From Clytia hemisphaerica (taxonomy: Eukaryota; Cnidaria; Hydrozoa; Leptothecata; Clytiidae): DNA of 64,000 nucleotides. The stretch is taken from positions 186,001 to 250,000 of the forward strand of contig CACVBU010000791.1 in assembly GCA_902728285.1 (NCBI GenBank), written 5' to 3'. The notes under the pieces are model-generated. The model ran no database searches, was not told the DNA's origin, and was given only the letters and a program-made list of their open reading frames with translations. How positions within the stretch are numbered: the stretch's first letter is position 1; each line of letters begins with the position of its first letter. Position numbers and translations under genes: made by a program. Shown here one piece after another: positions 25,101 to 35,983 of the stretch.

Positions 25101-28100
25101 AATTGTTCTTATATAAAAATAATCATAACCCTCTGGATTAAGGGAGGAATGGATTTCGGAGCAAAGTCCAGTTTCAGGAAATTAAATTTTAATGGTCCAT
25201 GGAGTGTCAAGGAGAAGGACTTATCAAATCATCAATGGAAAGGAAACAACATTTTTCTAGCTTTTTTCCTTTGAAGCCTGTGTATTATATCTAAATTGCT
25301 AGTTTTCAGTAAAAAATCTAAAATCTCAAAAAAATTTAAAACCATTTTAATTAATGCCATAGGTTATTAATTTAGGCAATTTTTGGTGCCAAGTTTGACC
25401 TGGATGGGTTTGAGGCTGAAAAATTTTACAGTCAACCATGAAAAGTTAGATCCTGAAAAATAACACACAGGTCTTTAAATTTCTTAAATTAGGCCTAACT
25501 TTAAAACATTGAAAATTTGATGGTAAAGATTTTTGGTTATCAAAATATTGTGAAAAATTTAATGAAAATTGATTTTCGAAAGAGATTCATTTGAAGGTAG
25601 ATCTGGGTAGATTTATGTAAACATATTACCCAAATGCTTCCAATGAAGTTGCTCTATACATCTGAAAAAGAAATCGGGACCAAATTTTGTAGAACGCTTT
25701 TCCTCTAAAGTCATTTTTTTGCAGTAAATATTTATAATTAATTCAAGTACAATAAAGATAAATTATAGATTGTATCAAACTAAGTTTGATCCCAACCCCT
25801 GTATGCCTTTTTAAAGTGTATACTCCTGTATACTCTGTTTTTATAAGAACTTGTAGCTGCATGTAGAGACTTGGGTATTATTATTTTGCCAGTTCTCCTC
25901 ATTCTCAGTTTCATGAGCTTGTGATTGAGCTTGATTGAGCTTGTCAACATTAGACAAATATCATTTATTTTGATTAAAAGGTTTTTATTTTAAATTTAAA
26001 ATTATCGATTTTTTTTGTTTCAACCATTCCTATCATCAAATAAAAAATAGTTTTCCTTTATTATCATTACACATCACAAAATTATTTTGTATATGTATCA
26101 AATTTCAAGATTGTTTACGCAAAGAGTTTCTAAGGGTTTTTTATCAGCGCTTTAGCAAATTAATTAAGGCACTAAAATGTTATTTGTAATATGTTATTTT
26201 TTATTTGTATAACTTTACCGCTGGTAGGAACTTTACAATTAATTGCTTTCAGCCCCTTGATCAGGGATTTTAAAATAAATTATTCATTTTTTTTTAATTC
26301 AAAAACATAAAATTTTTAGAATATGATACTATTTGGGAAAAATCCAAAAAATCCAAAAAATTAACACTTTGTCTAGCCTGGTAGCCCCTCTACTGTATAC
26401 AGTATTTCCTACCTTTGAAATAGGTAACTTTTCGTTAGAGGATGAGCATAAGCTTACACTTTTTTTTGAAATGAGTGTCGTTACTTTGAGATGGCCTTGA
26501 AAAAATACAGTTCACAAAATGAAGGGAAAATGAAAGCAAAAAGGCCTTTAGTCACTTGTAAGCAAAATCGTAGCGTAACTTAAAGGTGTAGCATAATTTG
26601 CATTGGCACCAAAGATAAAAGATGTCGACATCCACATATAAATTGTTTACTGTTTAACCCTATTCAACCTAGGCTTTTAGGGGCGGTTCAGAACTAGGGG
26701 GGGGGGGCTTTTCCTGTACCACCCCTTAACTTTTGATGTAGTGGGTCTTTTTGGATGAAATTTGGCACACAAGATCCTTGTCACGTAAGGTAACTTTTGC
26801 CAAAAAATTTTTTTGATGATGTCACTCATCATGCCCAAAGTGAGCAAAAACCGAAAATTTCCTTTGTTCTTATAAATAGCTATTGTATTCTAACAAAAGA
26901 TTTAGGAAAAAGTTGCCTGAGTTTAAAATATTTTATCCTAAATATTCAATAAATTACGGTTTAAACGATATATTTGACATTAAAAATCAATTTGTATTGG
27001 AAAAGTGTCAATTTTTGTGACACGTTACTGTCAGATATGTCATCATGCTCAAGGTGTGAACATTTTTAGGTGTCAAATTTTTTTTTATTTTGAAGCTAAA
27101 TAAAAGTTGGGAATTTACAGAAAATTTCACGGCAAAAGATCTATTATTTCAGGAGCTATTACCAATAGTTTGACCTCCGAACAGAATGAGCCCCACCCCC
27201 CCTAGGCCGAATAGGGTTAATGAACTTTCATTATTTTTCACAGTTCTCCTTGATCACAAATTATTTTTCTCTTTGATTTCATTTAGGATGAAGTTGTGGA
27301 AGCTAGCCGTCAAGTTGTTGTGGAATGTTCCAAATTTGCTGCTTGGGAGTGTACATCAAAGAGTTGGCATCAAAGCTATGGGACCACTCTGTATGATGGA
27401 GTTGAAGTGGACAAGTTAAAAGCTCTCAGTAAAAATCAACAGAAAATCATACATAGAAATGATAACTCTCTCCGAAAAGTGAAAATTTTGAATTTCCCGC
27501 AGTACAACCGGTACAAAACATGCATCAAAATGCTCAATCTTGGTGTTCCGATGACTTACTTTCAGCTTTTAGCCAGGGGTGGTTTGGACATCAAGAATTT
27601 GAACACTTTGATTTTATTTTCTAAGAAACAATTTGAGAAAGAGGACGTGGAAGACTACTCGCCAACACTAGACGTACCAGGTTGGTGAACTTAGATTTCA
27701 ATTCTGATACAGATCACTTGGTAAATACAATTTTCAAGATTTCATCTAGAGAAATTTTAAAAATGCGGAACCCTATTCGAGGTTATCTGATAGTCGACGT
27801 CAAACTTTTTACGACACGCTAAAGGCTCTGAAGTTTGGGGAAATCTTTAACTAGGGGAAGGTTTTCATTATTATAAATTCGATCTCTTGATTACTGATAG
27901 ACAACGTCCTTTTCAACTCTTTACCCAAGATTTTGATATCCTCATCTTGCTTTTTCATCAATTGAAAAACTTTACTTTTTCTGTATAGTTCCCGTATTCA
28001 AAGGTCGACCTCGAAAGCGGAAAAATATTCAAAACCCTTTCTCGAACGATGACGCCGTCACAAACAAAAAGATCAAGACAATCGACATCAAATCAAACTC

Positions 28101-31100
28101 TACGAAACAACCGACTCAAATCAAAATTGACCATAAAACGAATGGTAGAATCGGTCCTATTCTGAACAAACCGATTGAAATTCATCCGCCACCTCCTGTC
28201 AAAAGAGTGGTACTTGATCTTCCGAAACCTGAGCCTCCTCCTGGGCGAGGCGTACGTGGGAGAGATACGATTTGTCATGAAAAAAGAGAATACACATTAA
28301 AGGTATTATTTTTTATTTTTTATTTTGAAAGCAATCACAATACCCTAGAAATAACCACAATAATTCAAACGGGCCTTGTGAGAACGACAGAAGCCTAACC
28401 GTAGCTCGGACTTGTTCGGAGACCCATTTTGAAATTATGTTGACTCTTTTATTTCCTTTTGGTCTTATTTGGCCCTGAAAATCATCAATTTTTGTGTATT
28501 TCAAGTTTTGGTGCGAATCACAGGGGACTGATGTTTTTTACCTAAGTATTGCGCCCAATAGATAACATTTTTATTCACCTTGAAGTTTTTGACTGCGCTT
28601 TTTGACGATCCACCCTATTTCTGTTTTGTATTCTAAGTGTTGTTTTTATCTCTTGAATTGTTTTGAAATTCTCTAATAATCTTTCTTATCCGATTTTGAT
28701 TGTTCCGTTTAGCCAGGATAATTAGTGTCGTGTAACAAATTATAAAAAACTGTAAAAACTTTCAACTGCGGTAGAAAATTTCGTTGAAAATCCTGCCGTA
28801 AAAAATCTGAATTCAATTAGTCATACGAAATGCTTCTTTCTTCGTTGTGAATTACTTCATTTTTCGAGGTCTAGAGCAGCTTCTGTGTGAATATTGAAAG
28901 TCGTTTCTTGTACAAATCAATCAATTCGACGTGTTTGATCTTGTCTTAGCTATGAAGCAAATTTGACACCAAACGTTTTTTGATAATCTTGTCAAATATA
29001 ATTAAATGCCAAACCATTTCTTACTGCGCACTGACTTGAATTGTCCTAGCAGCTTGAACTCAATACTTCTAATGATTCCAGGAGAATACCCGGTTGTCTA
29101 AAGTCGTCATTCATTCCTTATGTGCCATTATTGGAGGCAAGGAAATGCAAGGTATAATTTAAGAGGAAATAGGATGTTCAGTTGATTTAAAAAAAACCTT
29201 ATTTTGCGAAAAATCCTTGAAACCAGATGTTGTTTTTGTGTCGTCAATATTGCTATCTTAAATCAACCTGTTTAAATACCAGAATATGAGACTTTTTTTT
29301 AATCCAATGAGTTTTTCTTAGGATAAAGAGGAACACCATCGATTCTCAGAAGATTTGCATCGTTACATGTTGAACAATGGAACACCGATTCTCAAGATAC
29401 CACGTATCGGCTGTGCGCCAGGTAAGGATTGAGGAAAAGCATTTTTTCGTGGTTTTCTGATTATTGCTCTGTTGATTATTTTTTGCAAATAATGCCTTTA
29501 TTATGTAATACGATAATTGAAGTTCTGTTGTTTAGCTTCATTTAACTTCTAATGATTTTCGAAATTAGAACACTTGAATAATTTTGTGTCCATTTCAGAT
29601 GACGATGGATGTTAGGAAAGTCTCAAAATTTCTTTTATCCCTGTTTGACCGATTGTCGTTTGCTAAAATATTTCTGGAATTCGAAATAAATGCTCAAATT
29701 ATTTCAATTCCTTTTTTATTCTTTTTCAAGTCAACCCATTGGTTTTGTACAGAGCTGTCATGGATAGAGGCGGATTTGCACAGGTGAGATAACCATCCAT
29801 GATTTATTTATCGTTTAAAAAACCTGTACGGGTCAACAATTAACGAAAACCGTGAACGTTTATACGTCTAAAGTATTCAATAGTGACTTTCATATATTAA
29901 CCCTATTGAGACCCCTGGTATGACTGATACCTTTTGGAACAACCCGCAGATTTGACCAGCGTAATCGAGGACGGTAAAAGTGCTGATTTACTGTCGTCTT
30001 CAGTCCGTATAACTCTATCTATCCCTATCCGTCACAGGAAAAACGCCATACATAAACTTGAATTCTTGCAAGGCTTATGAAAAAGTAGGTGGGAACCAAT
30101 GGTGTCCCCATCGAACTTAGGAGGATTTTTTTTCTTGTCAAGCGCTCACCCTGGGCGCTCACTTGTTGCTATCATCCTCGAAGGAAGTACTTATGATTTA
30201 TCATTACGTTTACATAAACCCAATTTAAATGATTTTGTGGTCTCGATGCAATATCTAGATTTTAATTCGATTTTCAAATCGCAATAAGTTTGGCCACTTA
30301 AACTAAACTTGAAAACGTTGGGTCTTTCCTTTGTGACTTTCCATTGTCATCTTGTTGTCAAAATTAGAGAGTTGATGCGTGTTGTTGTGCTTATAAATCG
30401 CTCATATTCTGATTGCGTTGATCTTAAGTAAGTATTCAAGCTTCATGTTTTGAACTATCGTTTAATCTGGAGAATTTTTTAAATTATAAGATTTTTAGCA
30501 TGTAGTTTTAGAAAGCTCTACGTACTGGAAATATATACTCGCTACGTATAATCTTTCCATACAATATAAAGAAACCCGAAAACTGTGTTTGGCCGTTTAC
30601 GATAGAAAAATGACGCAACCAAGACTTGTGTGTGTTAAAGGTTTTTCAGTGTATCATTCTTTTTTCGCAGGTAACATTACATCGTAATTGGCGAGACGTA
30701 TACGATTGTTTGGGCCATTCCACTATGATCACAAACGCTGCTACTGCTACAAGGAAGCTCTATGAACGGTAAGTACCGTATTACTTCAAATAAAACGCCC
30801 GCGCCCCGGGCGTTTATTAATTCATTTCTTTAGGAGGGGGCATCTAAAAGGAGGGAGAGTTTATTAAATAATCTATAATGAAGGTCACTTTTAAATGAAG
30901 TGTGAGTTCGAATCATAAGTTAGAGATGAAAAACAGGTCAAAACCAGTTTGAATTCAAAAAGAATACAATTGTTATCATATATCTAAAGTTTCTCTTATT
31001 ATAATTCCTTACATCTACTTGTATCAAATAAACTCCCCTCCTGGAGGGGAGGTGTTTATTTGAGGGGGCGTTTATTGAAAATTATCTCTCAAAAGAGGGG

Positions 31101-32811
31101 CGTTTAAAATTTGGGATCGTTTATACGAAGTAATACAGTACTAAAGCAATTGCCTATACAATCAAATCTCGTTAATTCAAACTCTATCATACCCATTTAT
31201 CTTTGATTCGAACTAAAATATTGGTAAACATTTTCCCTCAGCTGGGAAACCGTATTCGAAAATATTTTCTATGTTGAATCTTTTTCTTATTCGAGGAAAT
31301 GTTCCCTTTTAATCTTTAGAATGTTGCTTCCCTACGAGAACCACATGCGTAGTAACCCTGGGAACCCTGGGAAAAGAATCAGTGACAAACGCGCTCACCA
31401 AGCCACCCTACCAAAATTCAGTTCCAATGATCTTATACGACCTCGAGAACATTTTGAACACAAGAATCCTGAGCAACAGACACACAGACAACAGCAACAA
31501 CCTATCGTTATCGCACCAAAAGTCCCGCATGTTAATAGTATGCCACAAAACGCAGTTAACAGTGCGGAAAATCTCTCTATTTCCTTAATGATGTCCAAAC
31601 AACGTGGTCGCCCGTCTAAGAAATTCCGTAACCAAATCGAAAAATTACGGTCTCGTCAAACGATGCAACTCAACGAAGAACAGCAACACGCCCCGATGTT
31701 TGCAGGTAAAACCGCGCGCCTACCACCCCGCAAACAACCCTGGGTTAATGAACTTAACGTTGATATTGCTTCGCGTCAGCACACGGAAGTGCCAATGTCT
31801 TCAAACCCCGCATTTCGCAATAAAGATAAAGAAAGGCGGTTAAGTGATAGCTCAGATATAGAGCTTATTTCTCCGCGTCGGGGCACGGAGATCCACTCGC
31901 CGCTTCGCCAGGGACGCCGAATATACCCTTCAACTAAAGATTCAGTGGGTACCTCGTCAAGTGGAACGAACGGGTTTGTTCCGGACGCTTTTGTATCAAA
32001 TGTACACAACTCTACGGATAAAGAGCAGCCTAATTCACAGAAAAAAGGTCAATGCGAGTTCAAAATTCAATCAGTGCGTAGCTTAGCAACAGTTGACGAA
32101 AACAAGCCTTCATCTTCACAGCAACCGAATGAAGCAGCCTCTTCAGGCACCACCCAGTATGTTCATTATCCTTACAGTACAACGAACACTTATGAATATA
32201 TTCCAACCAAATTCTATTCTCTAAGTGGTTCCAATAAACTGGTACCCATTAACGCTCTACCTGTTGGAAACTCGGGAAAACAACCTACTCAGAAAGCAAT
32301 GTTCCGCGATGCTGGATTTTCGATGCGGACTTTTCGACACGATCAATCTGCAGACAACACTTCGTACAAAATCAAATCGACTGCTCTTAAAAATCACGAA
32401 CCTTACATAATACATCACCCTTCGCATTTGAATAGAGGTTACCGTGAAATTCCGGGACAATATCCAGTTATTTACACGCATCAGCCGGGTGTGAGAACCA
32501 CTGGGAAAAGTGAGCGCTCTACAAATTACGTAAGGCAAGATATGCGGTACGTCACGAGTGCTCCCGTTGACTATAGCCCACCAAATGGTACTATTGTTTA
32601 CGGTCGTGTGCAACCGCGCTACGAAAAAATCTCCCCACGTAGTTCCGGGACAACGTCGACGCGTGGGCGAGGGCGTGGACGTGGACGACCGCCGTCACGC
32701 CCATCTTCGTCTACAACTTACGTTAAATACATCGATCCGCCGGCACAATCAGTTCAAAAGTGGCCTGCTGGTACAGAGCTATTGAAAGTTAAAGCCCATG
32801 TTAATATGTGA
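22143..32811 (+). CDS. ARID5-type AT-rich interaction domain protein
   Basis: Probable sequence-binding chromatin regulator acting in the nucleus. Coding exons: 22143-22154, 22423-22680, 27287-27680, 27989-28302, 29322-29421, 29731-29783, 30671-30768, 31320-32811. They sum to 2721 nt (906 aa) with all phases closing. Residues about 5-200 match the N-terminal BAH-like region of vertebrate ARID5B (LGQHGSNIYYKEF, RFYFVQ, IAEFQLIW, SVKLYF). A basic KGRPRKRK follows at 226-233, like the KGRPRKKK of ARID5B. The ARID spans about 325-415 (HRFSEDLHRYMLNN, VNPLVLYRAVMDRGGF, WRDVYDCLG, RKLYERMLLPYE). The single long last exon is disordered and Gln/Ser-rich. It carries AT-hook-like RGRPSK (505-510) and RGRGRGRGRPP near 858-868. 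ATG at 22143 is chosen because it splices in frame; the ATG at 22135 does not. Elements are inserted next to splice sites (30776-31138, 26657-27216). ARID5B recruits PHF2 in vertebrates; that is not shown here. Confidence 0.93.
22681..27286. other. ARID5 intron 2
   Basis: A 4.6-kb intron. It contains a relic of the TACACG superfamily (about 25035-25120, with GTTCTTA words around GAGCCTC), a GC-richer patch at 22860-23160, and the TTAA-flanked element at 26657-27216. I see no hidden exon. Confidence 0.55.
26657..27216. mobile_element. piggyBac-like non-autonomous element
   Basis: The left end reads TTAA then CCCTATTCAACCTAGG. The right end reads CCTAGGCCGAATAGGG then TTAA (TTAA at 26653-26656 and 27217-27220). 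Termini starting CCCT at a TTAA target are typical of piggyBac. The 560-base interior has no transposase. It contains two related phrases (CATCATGCCCAAAGTG near 26829 and CATCATGCTCAAGGTG near 27040). It ends about 70 bases before ARID5 exon 3. Confidence 0.75.
30776..31138. mobile_element. TA-flanked MITE at an ARID5 splice donor
   Basis: Termini CCGTATTACTTC and GAAGTAATACAG are inverted repeats flanked by TA (30774-30775, 31139-31140). The body iterates GGGCGTTTATT-like words in both orientations. The left TA forms positions +6/+7 of the intron donor (G/GTAAGTA at 30769-30775), so the element begins immediately after the 5' splice site of the ARID exon. Tc1/mariner-like by its target. Confidence 0.8.
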
Positions 32812-33275
32812 TTTGTCCATTTTGAATAGGTCGATGAAAATGTTTTATTTAGTGCTTTGTTTGTTTGTTCAGAATATCTCTCGTAGTTTTGATTTTTCGA
32901 AATTTTTTAATTTTTTATGTAATACTTTTTACTTCGCTTGAATGATCAGGAACAAATGCTTTCTCCTTCAGATGCTTCTATATTTCGCCTGATTGGTAGT
33001 CTGAATCGCAGACCTCTATAGACAATATATTGGTCTATCAGAAACTTTTTTCGCCAGAAGTTGACCAGAAGCCTACCTAATGTGCCTCGCCTCTGTTTTT
33101 GACCATCAATAAGCCTTCTTTTGTCTATATACTTAGCTTTTCAAAGTAATATTGTTGCCTGTTTGGTCGATTGGATGAAAGGTTAAACCTTTAAGTTAAG
33201 GCTTTTTTTTTCACTACAAATTAATCGAAAGCGGTTTAAGTCATTTTTTAAAATGGATTGTAAAAAAAACCTCGA
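32812..33275. other. ARID5 3' UTR and spacer
   Basis: Downstream of the ARID5 stop codon. It contains the third, short copy of the dispersed unit (AGTCTGAATCGCAGACCTCT, about 33000). No canonical AATAAA was obvious close to the stop. No other gene. Confidence 0.45.
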
Positions 33276-33620
33276 TACACGCTTTTTTTTTATAAGAATG
33301 GTGTAAATCCATTTCATCATGGATTTTCTAAACTTTTTTGGGAAAATCATCCTGAAATATTCTTACAGCATTCTTAGGTTAGGATCCTATTCACTGGATT
33401 TAATATTTAGTACATACGTCTCAAACATAAATTTTTGTGAAAGGAGTGAGCCTTATTTGGGGGTAATTGACAATTCAATTGAAAATGCTCTAAAAATGAC
33501 ATTCTTAGCTTGAGTAGCAAAATTCCATGATGGTGATATTCTTAGCATATTCTTAATTTTTTGGCCATTTTTATCATGGACATTCTTATAAAGTGTATTC
33601 TTATTTTAAAAAAGCGTGTA
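33276..33620. mobile_element. TACACG-type MITE, ATTCTTA word, copy 1
   Basis: Inverted termini TACACGC-T(n)-ATAAGAAT and ATTCTTA...A(n)-GCGTGTA. About eight ATTCTTA/TAAGAAT words lie inside. The element at 59285-59646 is an inverted copy of the same family (shared TGGTGTAAATCCATTTCATC near one end). Confidence 0.8.
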
Positions 33621-34978
33621 CACGTCTCGACACCTGAAGATATTTAAATTGAAAATTTACTTCAAGGTCATTATTTTTATGAAATTTCGTTCACTAAATG
33701 ATTATATTTTTATGCAAATGTACATAAAACCCTAAAACAATCTTTATTTTTTCCTCTTTTCAGTTTTACTATACTACAAGGCCTACAACGTTTACTTAAA
33801 TTTTGATTTTTCCAGTTCAATTTTTAGTTGTAGTTTTATATAACTCCGTTTTATTCATTTTTACAGTAACAAAGTTTTTTTAGGAATTATTCTTTTATCG
33901 TGTACAAAGTATTGTAGATAGATTATCACTACTCCAAAATCGAATAATTTTTTTGATTTTTGACAATTTTTTCACGCCCTCAAGGGGCGTTTTCACCAAC
34001 GCCGTCTCTTTCTAGCAAGCATTCTATAATGTACTTATTGAATTCAGAGCTGCAAATAACGGGTAGTGATCGGTAATCATCAGACATTTTTTGGTTTCCA
34101 CCGGCCATTTTGAAGAGTAAATTTTACTTTTGTCCGGTGAAAACTTGAGATGGCTTGTTGAGTAAATGTAACGAAGCACTTTCCCTGCTCTGTTTTATTT
34201 GTTACTTGTTTTATTTTCTCATAATCAGTAGCATTCAATGACTAGAGAAACATTTAGTGGTATTTTAAACCTAGATCTTGAGCTATTTTGTCACTCCAAA
34301 ATTTTTTTTAAAATCACTAAACAAGTCACAGATGATATTTTCTCAAAGGCCTTTAAAGAATAATCAAGAAAATGATTACCATGTCCATTCTAAGTTGATT
34401 ATTTATGTTTATACAGATTTTATAATATTTATGTAGTTAGAATATTCTTTTTGGTTTATTTTAGAGAAAACAGCTTTTACCTTTAAAATGGTTAATAGGC
34501 TATACAGTTTTTGAACATACCGAACATGCTTAATTCTATCCATTGCATTCTGGGGGGGGTCTAAACGGTAACGGACAGTTGGGGTAGGGCTGTCAGTGAT
34601 TTCCTTTTTAGGGATGCTGAAAGTACAGAGGTTTCATCCCTATTCATCCTCCTTAGATCTTCAACTTTGACACCTCCTTTCTCTTGTTCAACCCTCGCGG
34701 CTTTGCTATAGTTTCATATATTTGCTATTTTTTTGTTTTGGTACTAACCCTACTCTCTTATTTACAGTAACAAAAATCAATGGCAATTATGAATATAAAA
34801 TAAATGAAATGCATGGAAGAAATCAGCAAAAGCAACTCCATCATATTGCACGGTGACCTTTGGACAAACTTGGAAATTTCCATGTAAAAGTTTCTTCGCT
34901 AGATAACACTTACATACGTAATTAAAGATGAAAAAATTCAATCGGAATAGTGTTTACGAATGACTTTTTTCACGGCCA
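33621..34978. other. Intergenic, nothing recognised
   Basis: AT-rich spacer between two inverted-repeat elements. I see no gene, RNA gene or clear repeat. Confidence 0.5.
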
Positions 34979-35349
34979 TACACGTTTTTTTTTTTATTAG
35001 AACACCTAAAATTTGGCTGAGCCTGGATGTGCTTATTTTTTTTAGCAATTTTCAGCCTAAAATGTTCTTAAATGCGTTCTTAATTTTTCAGACTACTCTA
35101 AATCGACAATATGATACAAAATAAAGAGCACTTAAATTTGGCAAAATTTGGACAATATTTGACTCTTGACTTTTGAAGATCCACCCCTAAATTCGGTTAA
35201 AACTGCTTAAAAAGAGGAAAAAATTGTAGTTTCTTGTCATTTTTTCCCAAACTGAGGCTGGGCATGTTCTTAAGATGTTCTTAATTTTTCGACGAATTTC
35301 AGCCTATATGTTCTTATAAACTAGGTTCTAATAAAAAAAAAAACGTGTA
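34979..35349. mobile_element. TACACG-type MITE, GTTCTTA word
   Basis: Termini TACACG-T(n)-ATTAGAAC and GTTCTAAT-A(n)-CGTGTA. Seven GTTCTTA-like words alternate with GAGCCTGG, TTTCAGCCT and GAGGCTGG phrases. It has the same design as 2144-2428 and 41378-41668, but the word differs. Confidence 0.8.
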
Positions 35350-35664
35350 CCACACCACTGATACACGATTCACTAAAAGGTAAATTGTTTTTTTCTCTAA
35401 GATAATAATCGGTAAATTTTTTGTACTTTGCTCCCTCTCAACAACCTAATCGGTAATGATCAGTAATCATCAGCTACCTCAATAACCGTTTGTTTTTTTT
35501 CCGGGACCCCACCCTGTTTATCAATTCTTCAAATATTTTTCATCAAAAGATTTCCTTATATTGCTCTATATAGCCTGACTTTATTTTTATACCTCGTTTT
35601 CGGTACACTAAATACTAAATACTAGAAGTGTACTCCTAACCCCTTGAAATGTTTACAAATACCG

Positions 35665-35670
35665 TTTATT
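35665..35670 (-). terminator. Possible poly(A) signal of convertase A
   Basis: AATAAA on the minus strand, about 315 bases after the stop codon. It is the nearest canonical signal I found, so a modest assignment. Confidence 0.45.
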
Positions 35671-35983
35671 AGGCATTACAAATTTACAACCATTGTCGAA
35701 AAAAGGTTAAAGAAAGAGCATACGAGCTTTCATCATAGTAATATTGAGCTATTTTGCTCATGGTTTTATATAAATTGGAAATATTTCCAAAAATTGATAT
35801 AAATTACTACATTTAACAAATATAAAATATACACATTTTTGTCAAATGGCCTAAAATCTCGAGAACAATTCTCAATTAACGATGTGGGCGGCAGTTTTTC
35901 CTTAATTGCTCCTGGAATTACTGTAAGCTTGAGATATCATCTCTATCTAACATATCGTCCTATTAAAACCCTGAATCAAGTTG

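Noticed and set aside
29082-29151. Possible extra ARID5 exon (AG/GAGAATACCCGG ... CAAG/GTATAA), open in frame
   Set aside because: It would end in phase 1, and joining it to the next exon (GATAAAGAG) gives an immediate stop. Direct joining of 28302 to 29322 keeps phase 0 and reads into the ARID.
31395-32613. Minus-strand open frames across the last ARID5 exon
   Set aside because: They are shadows of a long, compositionally biased exon, with no similarity of their own.
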